A stretch of DNA of 64,000 bases from positions 62,001-126,000 of the forward strand of contig NZ_FOYL01000012.1 in assembly GCF_900115955.1 (NCBI RefSeq), read 5' to 3'. This DNA comes from Lentzea waywayandensis (GTDB taxonomy: Bacteria > Actinomycetota > Actinomycetes > Mycobacteriales > Pseudonocardiaceae). A model generated the notes under the pieces. It worked only from the letters and a program-made list of their open reading frames with translations, did no database searches and had not been told where the DNA came from. How positions within the stretch are numbered: the first letter of the stretch is position 1; the number at the start of each line of letters is the position of its first letter. The translations under genes were made by a program, and so were the position numbers. This document shows, one piece after another, positions 28,316 to 35,780 of this stretch.

Positions 28316-29223
28316 CCTTGTTCTGTTCCTTCGGGCGTGAGGGTGCGGACGAGCCAGGATGTCGTGGTCCTGACGAGTTCGTCGTCCACCGGCCGGCGCA
28401 ACTGCCTGGGGTAGAAGAGGATCGACGGACGGCCGGGGTCGCGGCGGAGCAGATGGGTCAGGCCGGGAACCCGCCGCACCTCCGTCGCGCCCTGGGCAAG
28501 GGCGTGGATCCGTTGCAGGTCATCGGGATCGACCTGGATGTCCTTCTCGCCGGTCACGGCCAGCACCGGAACGCGGATGCGCGCGAGGTCGGACCTCGTG
28601 TCGTGGCCCAGCATCTCCCGCGTCCACCGGGCGTTCACCGGCTTTCCGGCGACGCGGACGACGTCCGGGCCGGGCGACTTGAGCCGGATCACCCGCCGGA
28701 CGGCCAGCCGGGCCAGAGGCCGCAACGGTGCGGGAAGACCGCGGGCGACGGCGTCGGCCTGCCAGCGCAGGGCGTCCTCGCCGGAGCGGGCGAATCCCGC
28801 CAGCAGCACCACGGCGGCGACACCGGGGCGGGAGCCGAGCGCCATGGCGTGCAGCGCGCCTTCGCTGTGGCCGACGACGCCGATGCCGTCGCGCCGGATG
28901 TCCGGCCGCGCCGCGAGCGCGTCGAGTGCCGCGGCGGCGTCCTCCCGGTTGTCGGCGAATCCGGTCGCCAGCCAGTCGCCGGGGGAGGCCCCGACACCGC
29001 GCCGGTCGTAGCGCAGGGACGCGATGCCCTGCCGGGCCAGCGATTCGGCCAGCACCGGACCGAGGTTCTGCTTGAGCCGCCCGGCGTTGCCGTCGCGGTC
29101 CAGCCGTCCGGACCCGTAGAGCAGCAGGACGGCCGGGTGTGGTCCGGCGCCGTCAGGAACGGACAGGGTGCCTGCCAACGGTGTGCCGTCGCTCGCGATG
29201 ATCGTCAGGTCGAAGTTCTGCAC
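28312..29223 (-). CDS. alpha/beta hydrolase (dienelactone hydrolase/acyl-peptidase type)
   Basis: A 303-residue alpha/beta hydrolase: oxyanion region VLLLYGSGRLDRDGN, GIASLRYDRRGVGAS, nucleophile in VVGHSEGALHA, acid in VPVLAVTGEKDIQVDP and His in VPGLTHLLRRD. The start is GTG 29223. No secretion signal is visible, so it is cytoplasmic. It is divergent from a winged-helix gene across 79 bp and coupled to the DUF1963 gene. Broad esterase or lactonase activity is expected; the substrate is unknown. Confidence 0.85.
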   Translation of the reverse strand: MQNFDLTIIASDGTPLAGTLSVPDGAGPHPAVLLLYGSGRLDRDGNAGRLKQNLGPVLAESLARQGIASLRYDRRGVGASPGDWLATGFADNREDAAAALDALAARPDIRRDGIGVVGHSEGALHAMALGSRPGVAAVVLLAGFARSGEDALRWQADAVARGLPAPLRPLARLAVRRVIRLKSPGPDVVRVAGKPVNARWTREMLGHDTRSDLARIRVPVLAVTGEKDIQVDPDDLQRIHALAQGATEVRRVPGLTHLLRRDPGRPSILFYPRQLRRPVDDELVRTTTSWLVRTLTPEGTEQG

Positions 29224-29302
29224 AGTCCCAGCTCCGCACGTCTCTCGGCGCCACGAATATTCTCGACTCTGATAACATTACCGTACGTGAGAAGATGGGT
29301 TC

Positions 29303-29842
29303 ATGGCGACCGCGGACCTCCTCCTGCATCCCGTGCGGATGCGCATCCTGCAGGCGTTGTTCGAGACCGATCCGCTGACCACGGCCCAGTTGAGGGAACG
29401 CCTGCCCGACATCGCCCCCGCGACCATGTACCGGCACATCGCCGTCCTCGCGGAGAGCGGTGTGCTCGAAGTGGCGGACGAACGCCGTGTGCGCGGCACG
29501 GTCGAGCGCAGCTACCGGGTGCGCAAGGAGGCGGCCACGGTCGACCAGGACGCACGCGCCGCGATGACCAAGGAAGACCACCTGCGGGCGTACTCGACGT
29601 TCGCCGCCTCGCTGATGGGCGACTTCGACCGCTATCTCGCCCATTCCGACGCGGATCCGCACGCGGACGGCGTGGTCTACCAGCAGGCCGCGGTGTGGCT
29701 GACCGACGAGGAGTTCGCCGCGATGCTCGAGGAGATCCAGCACGCGGTCCTGTCGCGGACGGGCGGGGAGCGGGACGGCGGACGTCGGCGACGGGTCGTC
29801 AGTCTCGTCGTGGTGCCCGACGAGCCGAAGAGTTCTTCGTGA
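29303..29842 (+). CDS. ArsR-like winged-helix regulator
   Basis: A 179-residue regulator with an N-terminal winged helix: LLLHPVRMRILQALFETDPLTTAQLRERL, then APATMYRHIAVLAESGVLEVADERRVRGTVERSYRV. The C-terminal half (EDHLRAYSTFAASLMGDFDRYL, WLTDEEFAAMLEEIQ) is helical and may sense a ligand. It is divergent from the hydrolase-DUF1963 pair, which it probably controls; the A/T-rich TAATGTTATCAG stretch between them looks like promoter DNA. Its 3' end overlaps the convergent SRPBCC gene by 44 bases. Confidence 0.83.
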   Translation: MATADLLLHPVRMRILQALFETDPLTTAQLRERLPDIAPATMYRHIAVLAESGVLEVADERRVRGTVERSYRVRKEAATVDQDARAAMTKEDHLRAYSTFAASLMGDFDRYLAHSDADPHADGVVYQQAAVWLTDEEFAAMLEEIQHAVLSRTGGERDGGRRRRVVSLVVVPDEPKSSS

Positions 29843-30296
29843 CCCACTCGGCGAGCGCGGTGAGCGTGGTCTCCGCGCTGGCCGCCATGTAGTCGCGCAG
29901 CGCTTCCACGTCCGCGCGAGTGCTGCCGAGCACCGGATCCATGCGCAGCAACCGCCACGACTGCTCCGCCACGGTTCCTCGGTCGTGGGCCTGGAACGTC
30001 CAGCTCCACTCGACGATTCCGTCGACCACAAAGGCGAAAACGGTTCCAGCTTCGGCTTTCACCACCTGCGATCGGGTGGTCCACTCCTTGCCGTCCCTGC
30101 GGTTGCGGCCGCTGAACCACGCGCCGGCCTCGGGCCCGGAACCCTCGTCGAACGCCACGTCGCTCGCGTTGGGACTCCAGCGGCTGATCGAGGACACATC
30201 GCTGACGAGGCCGTAGACGTCGACGGGATCGGCATCGATCCACGTGCGGCGCGTGAAGGTGAAATCGGACGGGTCCAGCTCGGTGACAGTGCTCAT
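29799..30296 (-). CDS. SRPBCC/polyketide-cyclase-fold protein
   Basis: A 165-residue START-like protein: FTFTRRTWIDADPVDVYGLVSDVSSISRWSPNASD, GAWFSGRNRRDGKEWTTRSQVVKAEAGTVFAFVV, EWSWTFQAHDRGTVAEQSWRL and a long C-terminal helix. Such folds bind hydrophobic ligands and are often stress- or metabolite-related in actinobacteria. ATG 30296 is chosen; the open frame upstream is not supported. It faces an XRE regulator 102 bp away that may control it. Ligand unknown. Confidence 0.8.
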   Translation of the reverse strand: MSTVTELDPSDFTFTRRTWIDADPVDVYGLVSDVSSISRWSPNASDVAFDEGSGPEAGAWFSGRNRRDGKEWTTRSQVVKAEAGTVFAFVVDGIVEWSWTFQAHDRGTVAEQSWRLLRMDPVLGSTRADVEALRDYMAASAETTLTALAEWVTKNSSARRAPRRD

Positions 30297-30398
30297 GGAA
30301 CTCACTTCAGCGGGTGTCCGGCGGGCGGACCACTCCCGGCTCTGCGTATCCCTGGCTGGGAGAGGTAACGCGCGCCGCCCCGGCCCATACTCGAATCC

Positions 30399-31247
30399 AT
30401 GAGCGGAACCGCACAGTTCGGGGACTTCCTCCAGACGCGGCGCTCGCAGCTTCGCCCGGAGGACGTCGGCGTCCCGACCTACGGCGAACGGCGACGCGTG
30501 CAAGGTCTGCGACGGGAAGAACTGGCGCAGCTGGCCGGCGTGAGCGTGTCCTACTACACGAGGCTCGAACAGGGACACTCCCTCAGCGCCTCACCCGAGG
30601 TGCTGGACGCGCTCGCCACCGCTCTGCAGCTGGACGACGCGGAACGCCAGCACCTGCACACGTTGGCGAAACCGGCGAAGCAGGCTCGCCGAGCACGCAG
30701 GCCCGCTCCCGAACGCGTGCCGGAGGCGACTGTCCAGTTGCTGCACGCACTGGTGGCCGTTCCCGCGATCGTGCTCGGCCGCCGCAGCGAGGTACTGGCC
30801 TGGAACAGGCTGGGACACGCGTTGTTCGCGGGACACCTGGACTTCACCGCGGTGGACCGGGTGGCGGAACGCCCGAACATGGCCCAGCTCGTGTTCCTCG
30901 ACGCGCACACCCGTGAGCTGTACGCGGACTGGCACAGCAAGGCCAAGGCAGTTGTGGGGAACCTGCGCCTGATGGCGGGGCAGCATCCCGACGACGCCGC
31001 GTTGCACGAACTGGTGGGACAGCTGAGCGCGAAGAGCACGGACTTCGCCTCGATGTGGGCCGACCACCGCGTGAAGGCCTGCGCCACGGCCGTGTACGAG
31101 ATGCGGCATCCACTCGTCGGTCCGCTGGTCGTCACCCAGCAGACCCTGAGCAACGGACCGGGTCCGAGCGTCGTGGTCGCGACCGCTCCGCCGGGCTCGC
31201 CGTCGGACGCCGCGCTGTCCCTGCTCGCTCACCTGATCCGGGCGTAG
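30399..31247 (+). CDS. XRE-family regulator with MmyB-like ligand domain
   Basis: A 282-residue regulator. The N-terminal HTH is FGDFLQTRRSQLRPEDVGVP, RRVQGLRREELAQLAGVSVSYYTRLEQG and SPEVLDALATALQLDDAERQHL. The C-terminal half (PAIVLGRRSEVLAWNRLGHALF, NMAQLVFLD, LVGPLVVTQQTLS) is the MmyB-like domain that in related proteins binds a small lipophilic ligand. A -10-like CATACT ends 7 bases before ATG 30399 and no ribosome-binding site is seen, so the message may be leaderless. Divergent from the SRPBCC gene, a likely target. Confidence 0.9.
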   Translation: MSGTAQFGDFLQTRRSQLRPEDVGVPTYGERRRVQGLRREELAQLAGVSVSYYTRLEQGHSLSASPEVLDALATALQLDDAERQHLHTLAKPAKQARRARRPAPERVPEATVQLLHALVAVPAIVLGRRSEVLAWNRLGHALFAGHLDFTAVDRVAERPNMAQLVFLDAHTRELYADWHSKAKAVVGNLRLMAGQHPDDAALHELVGQLSAKSTDFASMWADHRVKACATAVYEMRHPLVGPLVVTQQTLSNGPGPSVVVATAPPGSPSDAALSLLAHLIRA

Positions 31248-31315
31248 AACGCCCGCACAGCAATCACATCAGAAGGGTGCGGCGCTGCCGCATGCCCGAA
31301 AACAGTGAGGAAACC

Positions 31316-32260
31316 ATGTCCGCGAAGCACGTCCGCAAGGCGTTCGTCGCCGCGATTCTGGCCGCGACCACGTTCGCTGCCACGCCGGCGCAGGCCGCCG
31401 CGTTGTGCGCCCCGCACATCGTCCAGCACTTCGACCTGGCCAAGGGGCAGACGCCGGAAAGCATTGTGTTGTCTCCCAACGGAACCGCGTACGTGACCTT
31501 CGCCAAGGCCCGGCAGATCGCCGAGATCTCGCCCGGTGGCAGGATCCGGATCCTGGCCACGCTGCCCGCACCCGCGGACGGTGGAGCCGGCACTCCTGCT
31601 CTGGGCTTCCCGCTGACGGTCGGCATCGACCGGGCGCCCGACGGCACCCTGTACTTCCTGTACGCCACCGGTACCGCGGATCTCACCGGTGTGTGGAGCC
31701 TGCGGCCAGGTGGGACTCCGCGCCGAATCGCACCGTTGCCCGCCGGCAGCCTGCCCAACGGCCTCGCGCTGGACCAGCACACCCGCACCCTCTACGTCGC
31801 AGACTCCACCGGCGCCGTCTGGAAGGTGCCGACGACCGGTGGCGCGACCGTCTGGGCGTCCGGCGAGGAGCTCAAGCCGACCGGCTTCCTCGGCGCGAAC
31901 GGCCTCAAGCTGCACGACGGATCGGTGTGGGTGACCAACCTGGACCAGGGGACGATCCTGCGCATCCCGTTGCGCGCCAACGGAAGTGCTGGTCCCGTGC
32001 GGGTCGCCGCCGCCGGTCTGACCGGCGTCGACGACTTCGCGTTCACCGGCAGGGGCGGCGAGATCATCGCCGCGCTGGACACGGTGAACGAGGTCGCGCT
32101 CGTCAGGGCCGACGGCACGCACGAGGTGGTCCTGACTGCCGCCGACGGGCTCCAGGGCCCGACGTCGATCGCGGTGCGCGGCCGGACCGTCTACGTGCCG
32201 AGCGCCGCCTACCTCACCGGAAAGGACCCCAACCTGCTGCTGGCTCATCTCGGGCGCTGA
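31316..32260 (+). CDS. secreted SMP-30/NHL-like beta-propeller protein
   Basis: A 314-residue exported protein. The signal peptide is MSAKHVRKAFVAAILAATTF with cleavage near ATPAQAAA. Blade repeats follow: IVLSPNGTAYVTFAKARQIAEI, VGIDRAPDGTLYFLYAT, GLALDQHTRTLYVADSTGAVWKV, GLKLHDGSVWVTNLDQGTILRI and SIAVRGRTVYVPSAAYL. ATG 31316 has GTGAGG upstream and suits the signal peptide better than the ATG eight codons earlier. A 6-bp-stem hairpin (31278-31292) precedes it. Extracellular lactonase or adhesin-like binding are both possible. Confidence 0.8.
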   Translation: MSAKHVRKAFVAAILAATTFAATPAQAAALCAPHIVQHFDLAKGQTPESIVLSPNGTAYVTFAKARQIAEISPGGRIRILATLPAPADGGAGTPALGFPLTVGIDRAPDGTLYFLYATGTADLTGVWSLRPGGTPRRIAPLPAGSLPNGLALDQHTRTLYVADSTGAVWKVPTTGGATVWASGEELKPTGFLGANGLKLHDGSVWVTNLDQGTILRIPLRANGSAGPVRVAAAGLTGVDDFAFTGRGGEIIAALDTVNEVALVRADGTHEVVLTAADGLQGPTSIAVRGRTVYVPSAAYLTGKDPNLLLAHLGR

Positions 32261-32270
32261 GGGCTCGACA

Positions 32271-32310
32271 TTGCTATCAGTTCTGATAATGTTCGCGAAA
32301 CTGATAGCAA
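32271..32310. promoter_or_regulatory. TATCAG-type operator upstream of the CPBP protease gene
   Basis: TTGCTATCAGTT (32271-32282) and AACTGATAGCAA (32299-32310) are perfect 12-base arms with a 16-base spacer. The left arm also begins a compact palindrome TATCAG-TT-CTGATA (32275-32288). TATCA/TGATA half-sites recur in the operator at 33855-33890, so the TetR protein at 33135-33854 may bind both. It lies 20 bases upstream of the protease start. Confidence 0.75.
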
Positions 32311-32329
32311 TCGCACCTGAGGAGTAGAG

Positions 32330-33178
32330 ATGAACGACGACGCGCGGGCCGGCAAGGGGAGTGGCCTCGCCACGTTCTTCGCGGTCACCTTCACCACGAC
32401 GTGGGGGTGCTGGCTCGTCGTCATCGTGCTCGGCGAACCGCCGACGACGTTTCCGGCCGTCATCCCGTTCCTGCTCGGCGGTTTCGGGCCGGTCTTCGGC
32501 GCGATGGCGGTCAGGATTCGCCGGCGCCGGCTCGGCGAGCCGGTTCCCGTCCACACCGTCAGGTTCCGGCTGAACGTCCGGCTGTTGTGGGCGTTACCCC
32601 TGCTGGTGCCGGCGGTCGCGACGGTGGCCGGAGGCGCGGTGCTCGCGCAGGCACTCGGCGGTCCGGTGCTGAGCCTGGACGCGGGACGGGCGCTGATCGC
32701 GACCGCCGGTGGTGCGGTGCCGTTCTTCGTCGGCATGCTCGTCGGCGGCCCGCTCGCCGAAGAGCCGGGGTGGCGCGGCACCGCCTATCCGCGCCTGCTG
32801 GCGAGCATGGGGCGCTTCGGCGCCGCGCTGGTTCTCGGTGTGGCGTGGGCGTTCTGGCATCTGCCGCTGTTCTTCATGACCGGAACCGTGCAGGCGGGCT
32901 TCGGGCTGGTGAGCTGGAGCGGGTTGCTGTTCACGCTCAGCGTGTTCCCGATGGCGATGCTGACCGGCTGCGCCTACGAGCTCGGCGGGGTTCCCGCGGC
33001 CGTCGCCGTCCACTTCGGAGTCAACGCGACGGCGGCCGTGCTGAACGCATTCTCGCCGATGACGCAGGCGGTGGTCCTCGTGGTGCAGCTTCTCGTTGCG
33101 GTGGCGGCGATCGCGCTGCGCCGGAACGCGTCGGTCACCGTTGTGGACGGTCCTGGAGTTCGGCTACGGCACGGGTGA
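32330..33178 (+). CDS. CPBP (CAAX-type) intramembrane metalloprotease family protein
   Basis: A 282-residue polytopic membrane protein with about eight hydrophobic helices. The three CPBP motifs are present: EEPGWRG (double Glu and Arg), FWHLPLFF (His) and VHFGVN (His). These form a zinc or glutamate-based active site within the membrane. Bacterial members cleave small membrane peptides or act in bacteriocin self-immunity and signalling. ATG 32330 follows GAGGAG. The 3' end overlaps the convergent tetR gene by 44 bases, and a strong inverted repeat lies just upstream. Confidence 0.88.
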   Translation: MNDDARAGKGSGLATFFAVTFTTTWGCWLVVIVLGEPPTTFPAVIPFLLGGFGPVFGAMAVRIRRRRLGEPVPVHTVRFRLNVRLLWALPLLVPAVATVAGGAVLAQALGGPVLSLDAGRALIATAGGAVPFFVGMLVGGPLAEEPGWRGTAYPRLLASMGRFGAALVLGVAWAFWHLPLFFMTGTVQAGFGLVSWSGLLFTLSVFPMAMLTGCAYELGGVPAAVAVHFGVNATAAVLNAFSPMTQAVVLVVQLLVAVAAIALRRNASVTVVDGPGVRLRHG

Positions 33179-33854
33179 GCCACTCCGCCAGTAGGGTTCG
33201 CTCGGCCTCGCTGAGCGCCGGAAACTCAGGCAGTGCCGCCTTCAGCGCCACTGCGAGAGCGATGGGTTCGGAGTCGGGTCGCACGGACGCGGAGGTGAGG
33301 ATCTCGCCGAGAACCGCGTCCAGCATCGCGGTGGCGAGGTCCGGATCGCGACGGTCCTCTGGCTGCGCCAGCAGCGCGAGGGTGGCGCCGGTGCCGGCGG
33401 CGTGGAACATGTCGACCGCACGTGCCTGCGAGACCTTCAGCAACCTCGCGGCCGCCACCCGTGCGACCCGTGCCCGCAGCACCTCGGCGCCGTCGGTGGT
33501 GGCCGGGGAGTTCCGCAGCCGCCCTGGCGCGACGAGGAGCAGGAACACGTCGGGGTTGGCGAGGTTGAACGCGATGTGGGCGTGCCAGGCGGCTCGCAGG
33601 TCCTCGACCGGGTCGCCGTTCTCGCCGGCGGCCTTGGTCGCCTTCGTGGCGACGTAGTCCGCCAGCACGTGCTCGGCGACCGCTTCCAGCAGGCCGTCCT
33701 TGTCGCCGAACAGCCGGAAGATCGTCGGCGGCGGCACTCCCGCCTCCTGGGCGACCGCGCGGGTGGTGACCGCTTTGGCGCCGCTCGTGCGGAGCAGGTG
33801 TGCGGCGGCGGCGACGATCCCGGAGCGGGTGTCAGCGGTGGTCGACTCCGACAT
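33135..33854 (-). CDS. TetR-family regulator
   Basis: A 239-residue TetR protein with an N-terminal HTH at about 10-60 (GIVAAAAHLLRTSGAKAVTTRAVAQEAGVPPPTIFRLFGDKDGLLEAV) and a helical ligand domain. Its ATG directly abuts a 36-base operator with perfect 15-base arms, so it is almost certainly autoregulated and also controls the divergent NmrA gene. The shared TATCA half-sites suggest the convergent CPBP protease gene could be in the same regulon. Confidence 0.92.
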   Translation of the reverse strand: MSESTTADTRSGIVAAAAHLLRTSGAKAVTTRAVAQEAGVPPPTIFRLFGDKDGLLEAVAEHVLADYVATKATKAAGENGDPVEDLRAAWHAHIAFNLANPDVFLLLVAPGRLRNSPATTDGAEVLRARVARVAAARLLKVSQARAVDMFHAAGTGATLALLAQPEDRRDPDLATAMLDAVLGEILTSASVRPDSEPIALAVALKAALPEFPALSEAERTLLAEWLTRAVAELQDRPQR

Positions 33855-33890
33855 GGATCGATGGTATCAGGAAGTTGATACCATCGATCC
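33855..33890. promoter_or_regulatory. strong palindromic operator between tetR and the NmrA-family gene
   Basis: GGATCGATGGTATCA (33855-33869), a 6-base centre, then TGATACCATCGATCC (33876-33890): perfect 15-base arms. It begins at the base after the tetR start codon on the minus strand. A second repeat, CAGTGAT (33895-33901) / ATCACTG (33915-33921), lies beside it nearer the NmrA gene and may be a further site. Confidence 0.85.
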
Positions 33891-33940
33891 GAATCAGTGA
33901 TATCGTCAAAACGAATCACTGGTTCACGCAGGAGGAAGCC

Positions 33941-34807
33941 ATGATCATCGTTACCGGGGCCACCGGCAGGCTCGGCGCCAAGATCGTCGAGAAGCTGCTC
34001 GACCACGTTCCCGCCGACACCGTCGGCGCCAGCGTGCGCGACCCGGGCAAGGCGGCGGCACTGGCCGCTCGCGGTGTTCGCGTGCGTGCCGGCGACTTCA
34101 CCGATCCGTCCACTTTGGATCACGCCTTCGCGGGTGCGGACCAGGTGCTCGTCGTCTCGGCGTCGATCAGGGGCCCGCAGGCGGCCGGTGCCAACGTGGC
34201 CGCGATCGACGCCGCCGTGCGAGCGGGCGCGTCGCGCGTGCACTACACCAGCCATCAGGCGGCCTCGCCTGACTCGTTGTTCGACCTGGGGCGGCAGCAC
34301 GCGTCGACGGAGCGGCACCTCGCCGCCCAGGATGTCGCGTACACGTCCCTGCGCCACGGCTTCTACACGAGCACCCTGGAGCACTACGTGCCCGCCGCGG
34401 TGCAGACCGGCGAGTTCCGGCTGCCGCAGGACGGGCCGTTCTCGTGGACCGCGCACGCCGACCTCGTCGAAGCGGACGTTCTCTCCCTGACGCGCCCCGG
34501 CGTGCTCGACGGCCTGACGCCGCCGCTGACCGCGCCCGACCTGCTCGACTTCGCCGACGTGGCGCGCGTTCTCGGCGAGATCACCGGCCGCGAGATCAAG
34601 CGGGTCGTGGTGGACGACGAGGAGTGGAAGGAAACGGTGGTGGCGCAGGGCATGCCGGCCGCGGCGGCCGAGTTCACGCTCGGCATGTTCCGCGCGGCGC
34701 GGGCCGGTCAGTTCGCGGTCACCGACCCGGCGCTGGAGAACCTGCTCGGGCGACCGGCGATTCCGGTGCGCGCCGTGCTGGAGGACATCGTGCGCCTCCA
34801 GCCCTGA
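33941..34807 (+). CDS. NmrA-family NAD(P)-binding oxidoreductase or redox sensor
   Basis: A 288-residue atypical SDR with MIIVTGATGRLGAKIVEKLLDHVP as the nucleotide loop, RVRAGDFTDPSTLDHAFAGADQVLVVSA, and SRVHYTSHQAASPDS in place of the Tyr-x3-Lys catalytic pair. This is the NmrA/QorB type: NAD(P)H-dependent quinone reductases or redox sensors. GGAGGAAGCC precedes ATG 33941. It is transcribed divergently from the tetR gene across a very strong operator, so it is probably induced by a quinone-like or other toxic ligand. Confidence 0.88.
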   Translation: MIIVTGATGRLGAKIVEKLLDHVPADTVGASVRDPGKAAALAARGVRVRAGDFTDPSTLDHAFAGADQVLVVSASIRGPQAAGANVAAIDAAVRAGASRVHYTSHQAASPDSLFDLGRQHASTERHLAAQDVAYTSLRHGFYTSTLEHYVPAAVQTGEFRLPQDGPFSWTAHADLVEADVLSLTRPGVLDGLTPPLTAPDLLDFADVARVLGEITGREIKRVVVDDEEWKETVVAQGMPAAAAEFTLGMFRAARAGQFAVTDPALENLLGRPAIPVRAVLEDIVRLQP

Positions 34808-34810
34808 CGG

Positions 34811-35398
34811 TCATCGGAAGATCGTGCCCAGGACGTGGGCGAGGACGGCGCCGGGATCGGACGCGGGGGCGACCGTCTGCCGCAGGGCGAGCCCGATGCC
34901 CAGGGCGCCGAGCAGGACGACCGCCTGGTCCAGCGGCAGTGCGGGTTCGAGGTCCAACCGCTTGGAGTGCTCGGTGAGCAGGGCGACGACCTCGTCGTCG
35001 TGCCGCCGCTGGATGGCGGCGATCAGGGTCGCGGTCTCGGGTTGCTGTGCCGTCGCGGCGAGCACCTCCGCGGCCGCCGCGCTCCACTTCGCGGCGTCCT
35101 CGTCCGACGGGTCGGCGGGGGCGAGGGCCGCGAGCACCTGCTCCCGGCTGGTGGCGCGGGCGAGAGCGTCCCGCAGGCCGCTGAGATGGGCGTCCGCGCC
35201 GGCCTCGATGATCGCCAGCCACAGCCCTTCCTTGCCGCCGAAGTGCTTGTAGACGGCACCTCGGGTGTAGCCGGCGTCGGCCGCGATCTCCTCGACCGTC
35301 GCCGCCAGGAAACCGCGCCGCAGGAACACCTGCCGGCCGGCGTTCAGCAGGTGTTCGTGGGTGCGTCGCTGCTGCTCAGCTCGCGTGAGCCTGGTCAT
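34811..35398 (-). CDS. TetR-family regulator
   Basis: A 195-residue TetR protein with HTH TRAEQQRRTHEHLLNAGRQVF, then EEIAADAGYTRGAVYKHFGGKEGLWLAI. The ligand domain ends VAPASDPGAVLAHVLGTIFR. ATG 35398 is chosen; the frame is open upstream but the HTH fixes the N-terminus. It ends 3 bases from the convergent NmrA gene and is divergent from a small membrane-protein gene, with a nested palindrome in the 60-bp gap. It likely represses itself and the small membrane protein. Confidence 0.9.
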   Translation of the reverse strand: MTRLTRAEQQRRTHEHLLNAGRQVFLRRGFLAATVEEIAADAGYTRGAVYKHFGGKEGLWLAIIEAGADAHLSGLRDALARATSREQVLAALAPADPSDEDAAKWSAAAAEVLAATAQQPETATLIAAIQRRHDDEVVALLTEHSKRLDLEPALPLDQAVVLLGALGIGLALRQTVAPASDPGAVLAHVLGTIFR

Positions 35399-35409
35399 CG
35401 CCCGCCATT

Positions 35410-35445
35410 CAGTAACAGACCGTTTCTGGAAACGCGACGTTACTG
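35410..35445. promoter_or_regulatory. nested palindromic operator between tetR and a small membrane protein gene
   Basis: Outer arms CAGTAAC (35410-35416) and GTTACTG (35439-35445) enclose an inner perfect palindrome CGTTTC-TG-GAAACG (35421-35434). It occupies more than half of the 60-bp divergent region, so binding here would block both promoters. Confidence 0.8.
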
Positions 35446-35458
35446 TACCGTCGGGCGC

Positions 35459-35719
35459 ATGGAGCTTCTGGGGCCTCTGGCGGCGTTTCTCAGCGTGCCG
35501 CTCGGCCTGGCCGGGTTCGTCCTGTACGCGGTGCGGGCCCGGCGCCGTGGCGGCGGCGGGTCGATGCTGTCGCCGATCGAGGAGATCTGGGACCCGATCT
35601 CGCACCGGACGAACATCGAGATCCAGGTCGAGGGCGAACGGAGTCCGGAGACTCCGTCGCCCGGCGACCCGCTGCGGCTGCGCGGGCGGTCCAGCGGTGA
35701 TCGGGGTGTGCCGCGGTAG
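35459..35719 (+). CDS. small single-helix membrane protein
   Basis: An 86-residue protein: one N-terminal membrane helix (LLGPLAAFLSVPLGLAGFVLYAV), a basic RARRRGGGG stop-transfer stretch, and a polar tail containing SPIEEIWDPISHRTNIEIQVEGERSPETPSPGD. Such tails occur in small actinobacterial membrane proteins of unknown role. It is divergent from a TetR gene and separated from it by the nested operator, so its expression is probably conditional. Confidence 0.65.
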   Translation: MELLGPLAAFLSVPLGLAGFVLYAVRARRRGGGGSMLSPIEEIWDPISHRTNIEIQVEGERSPETPSPGDPLRLRGRSSGDRGVPR

Positions 35720-35780
35720 GCGTCGATCATGCCCGCCGACATGCCGCGGCAGCGCGGTCTGAAGGGTTCTGTGCGGCGAG

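Noticed and set aside
28312..29223. Assigning the alpha/beta hydrolase to the Baeyer-Villiger operon as its esterase
   Set aside because: It is separated by the TetR gene, the palindromic element and DUF1963, is coupled to DUF1963 and has its own divergent regulator.
29260..29293. TTCTC ... GAGAA repeat between the hydrolase and winged-helix genes
   Set aside because: Five-base arms with a 24-base spacer are likely by chance.
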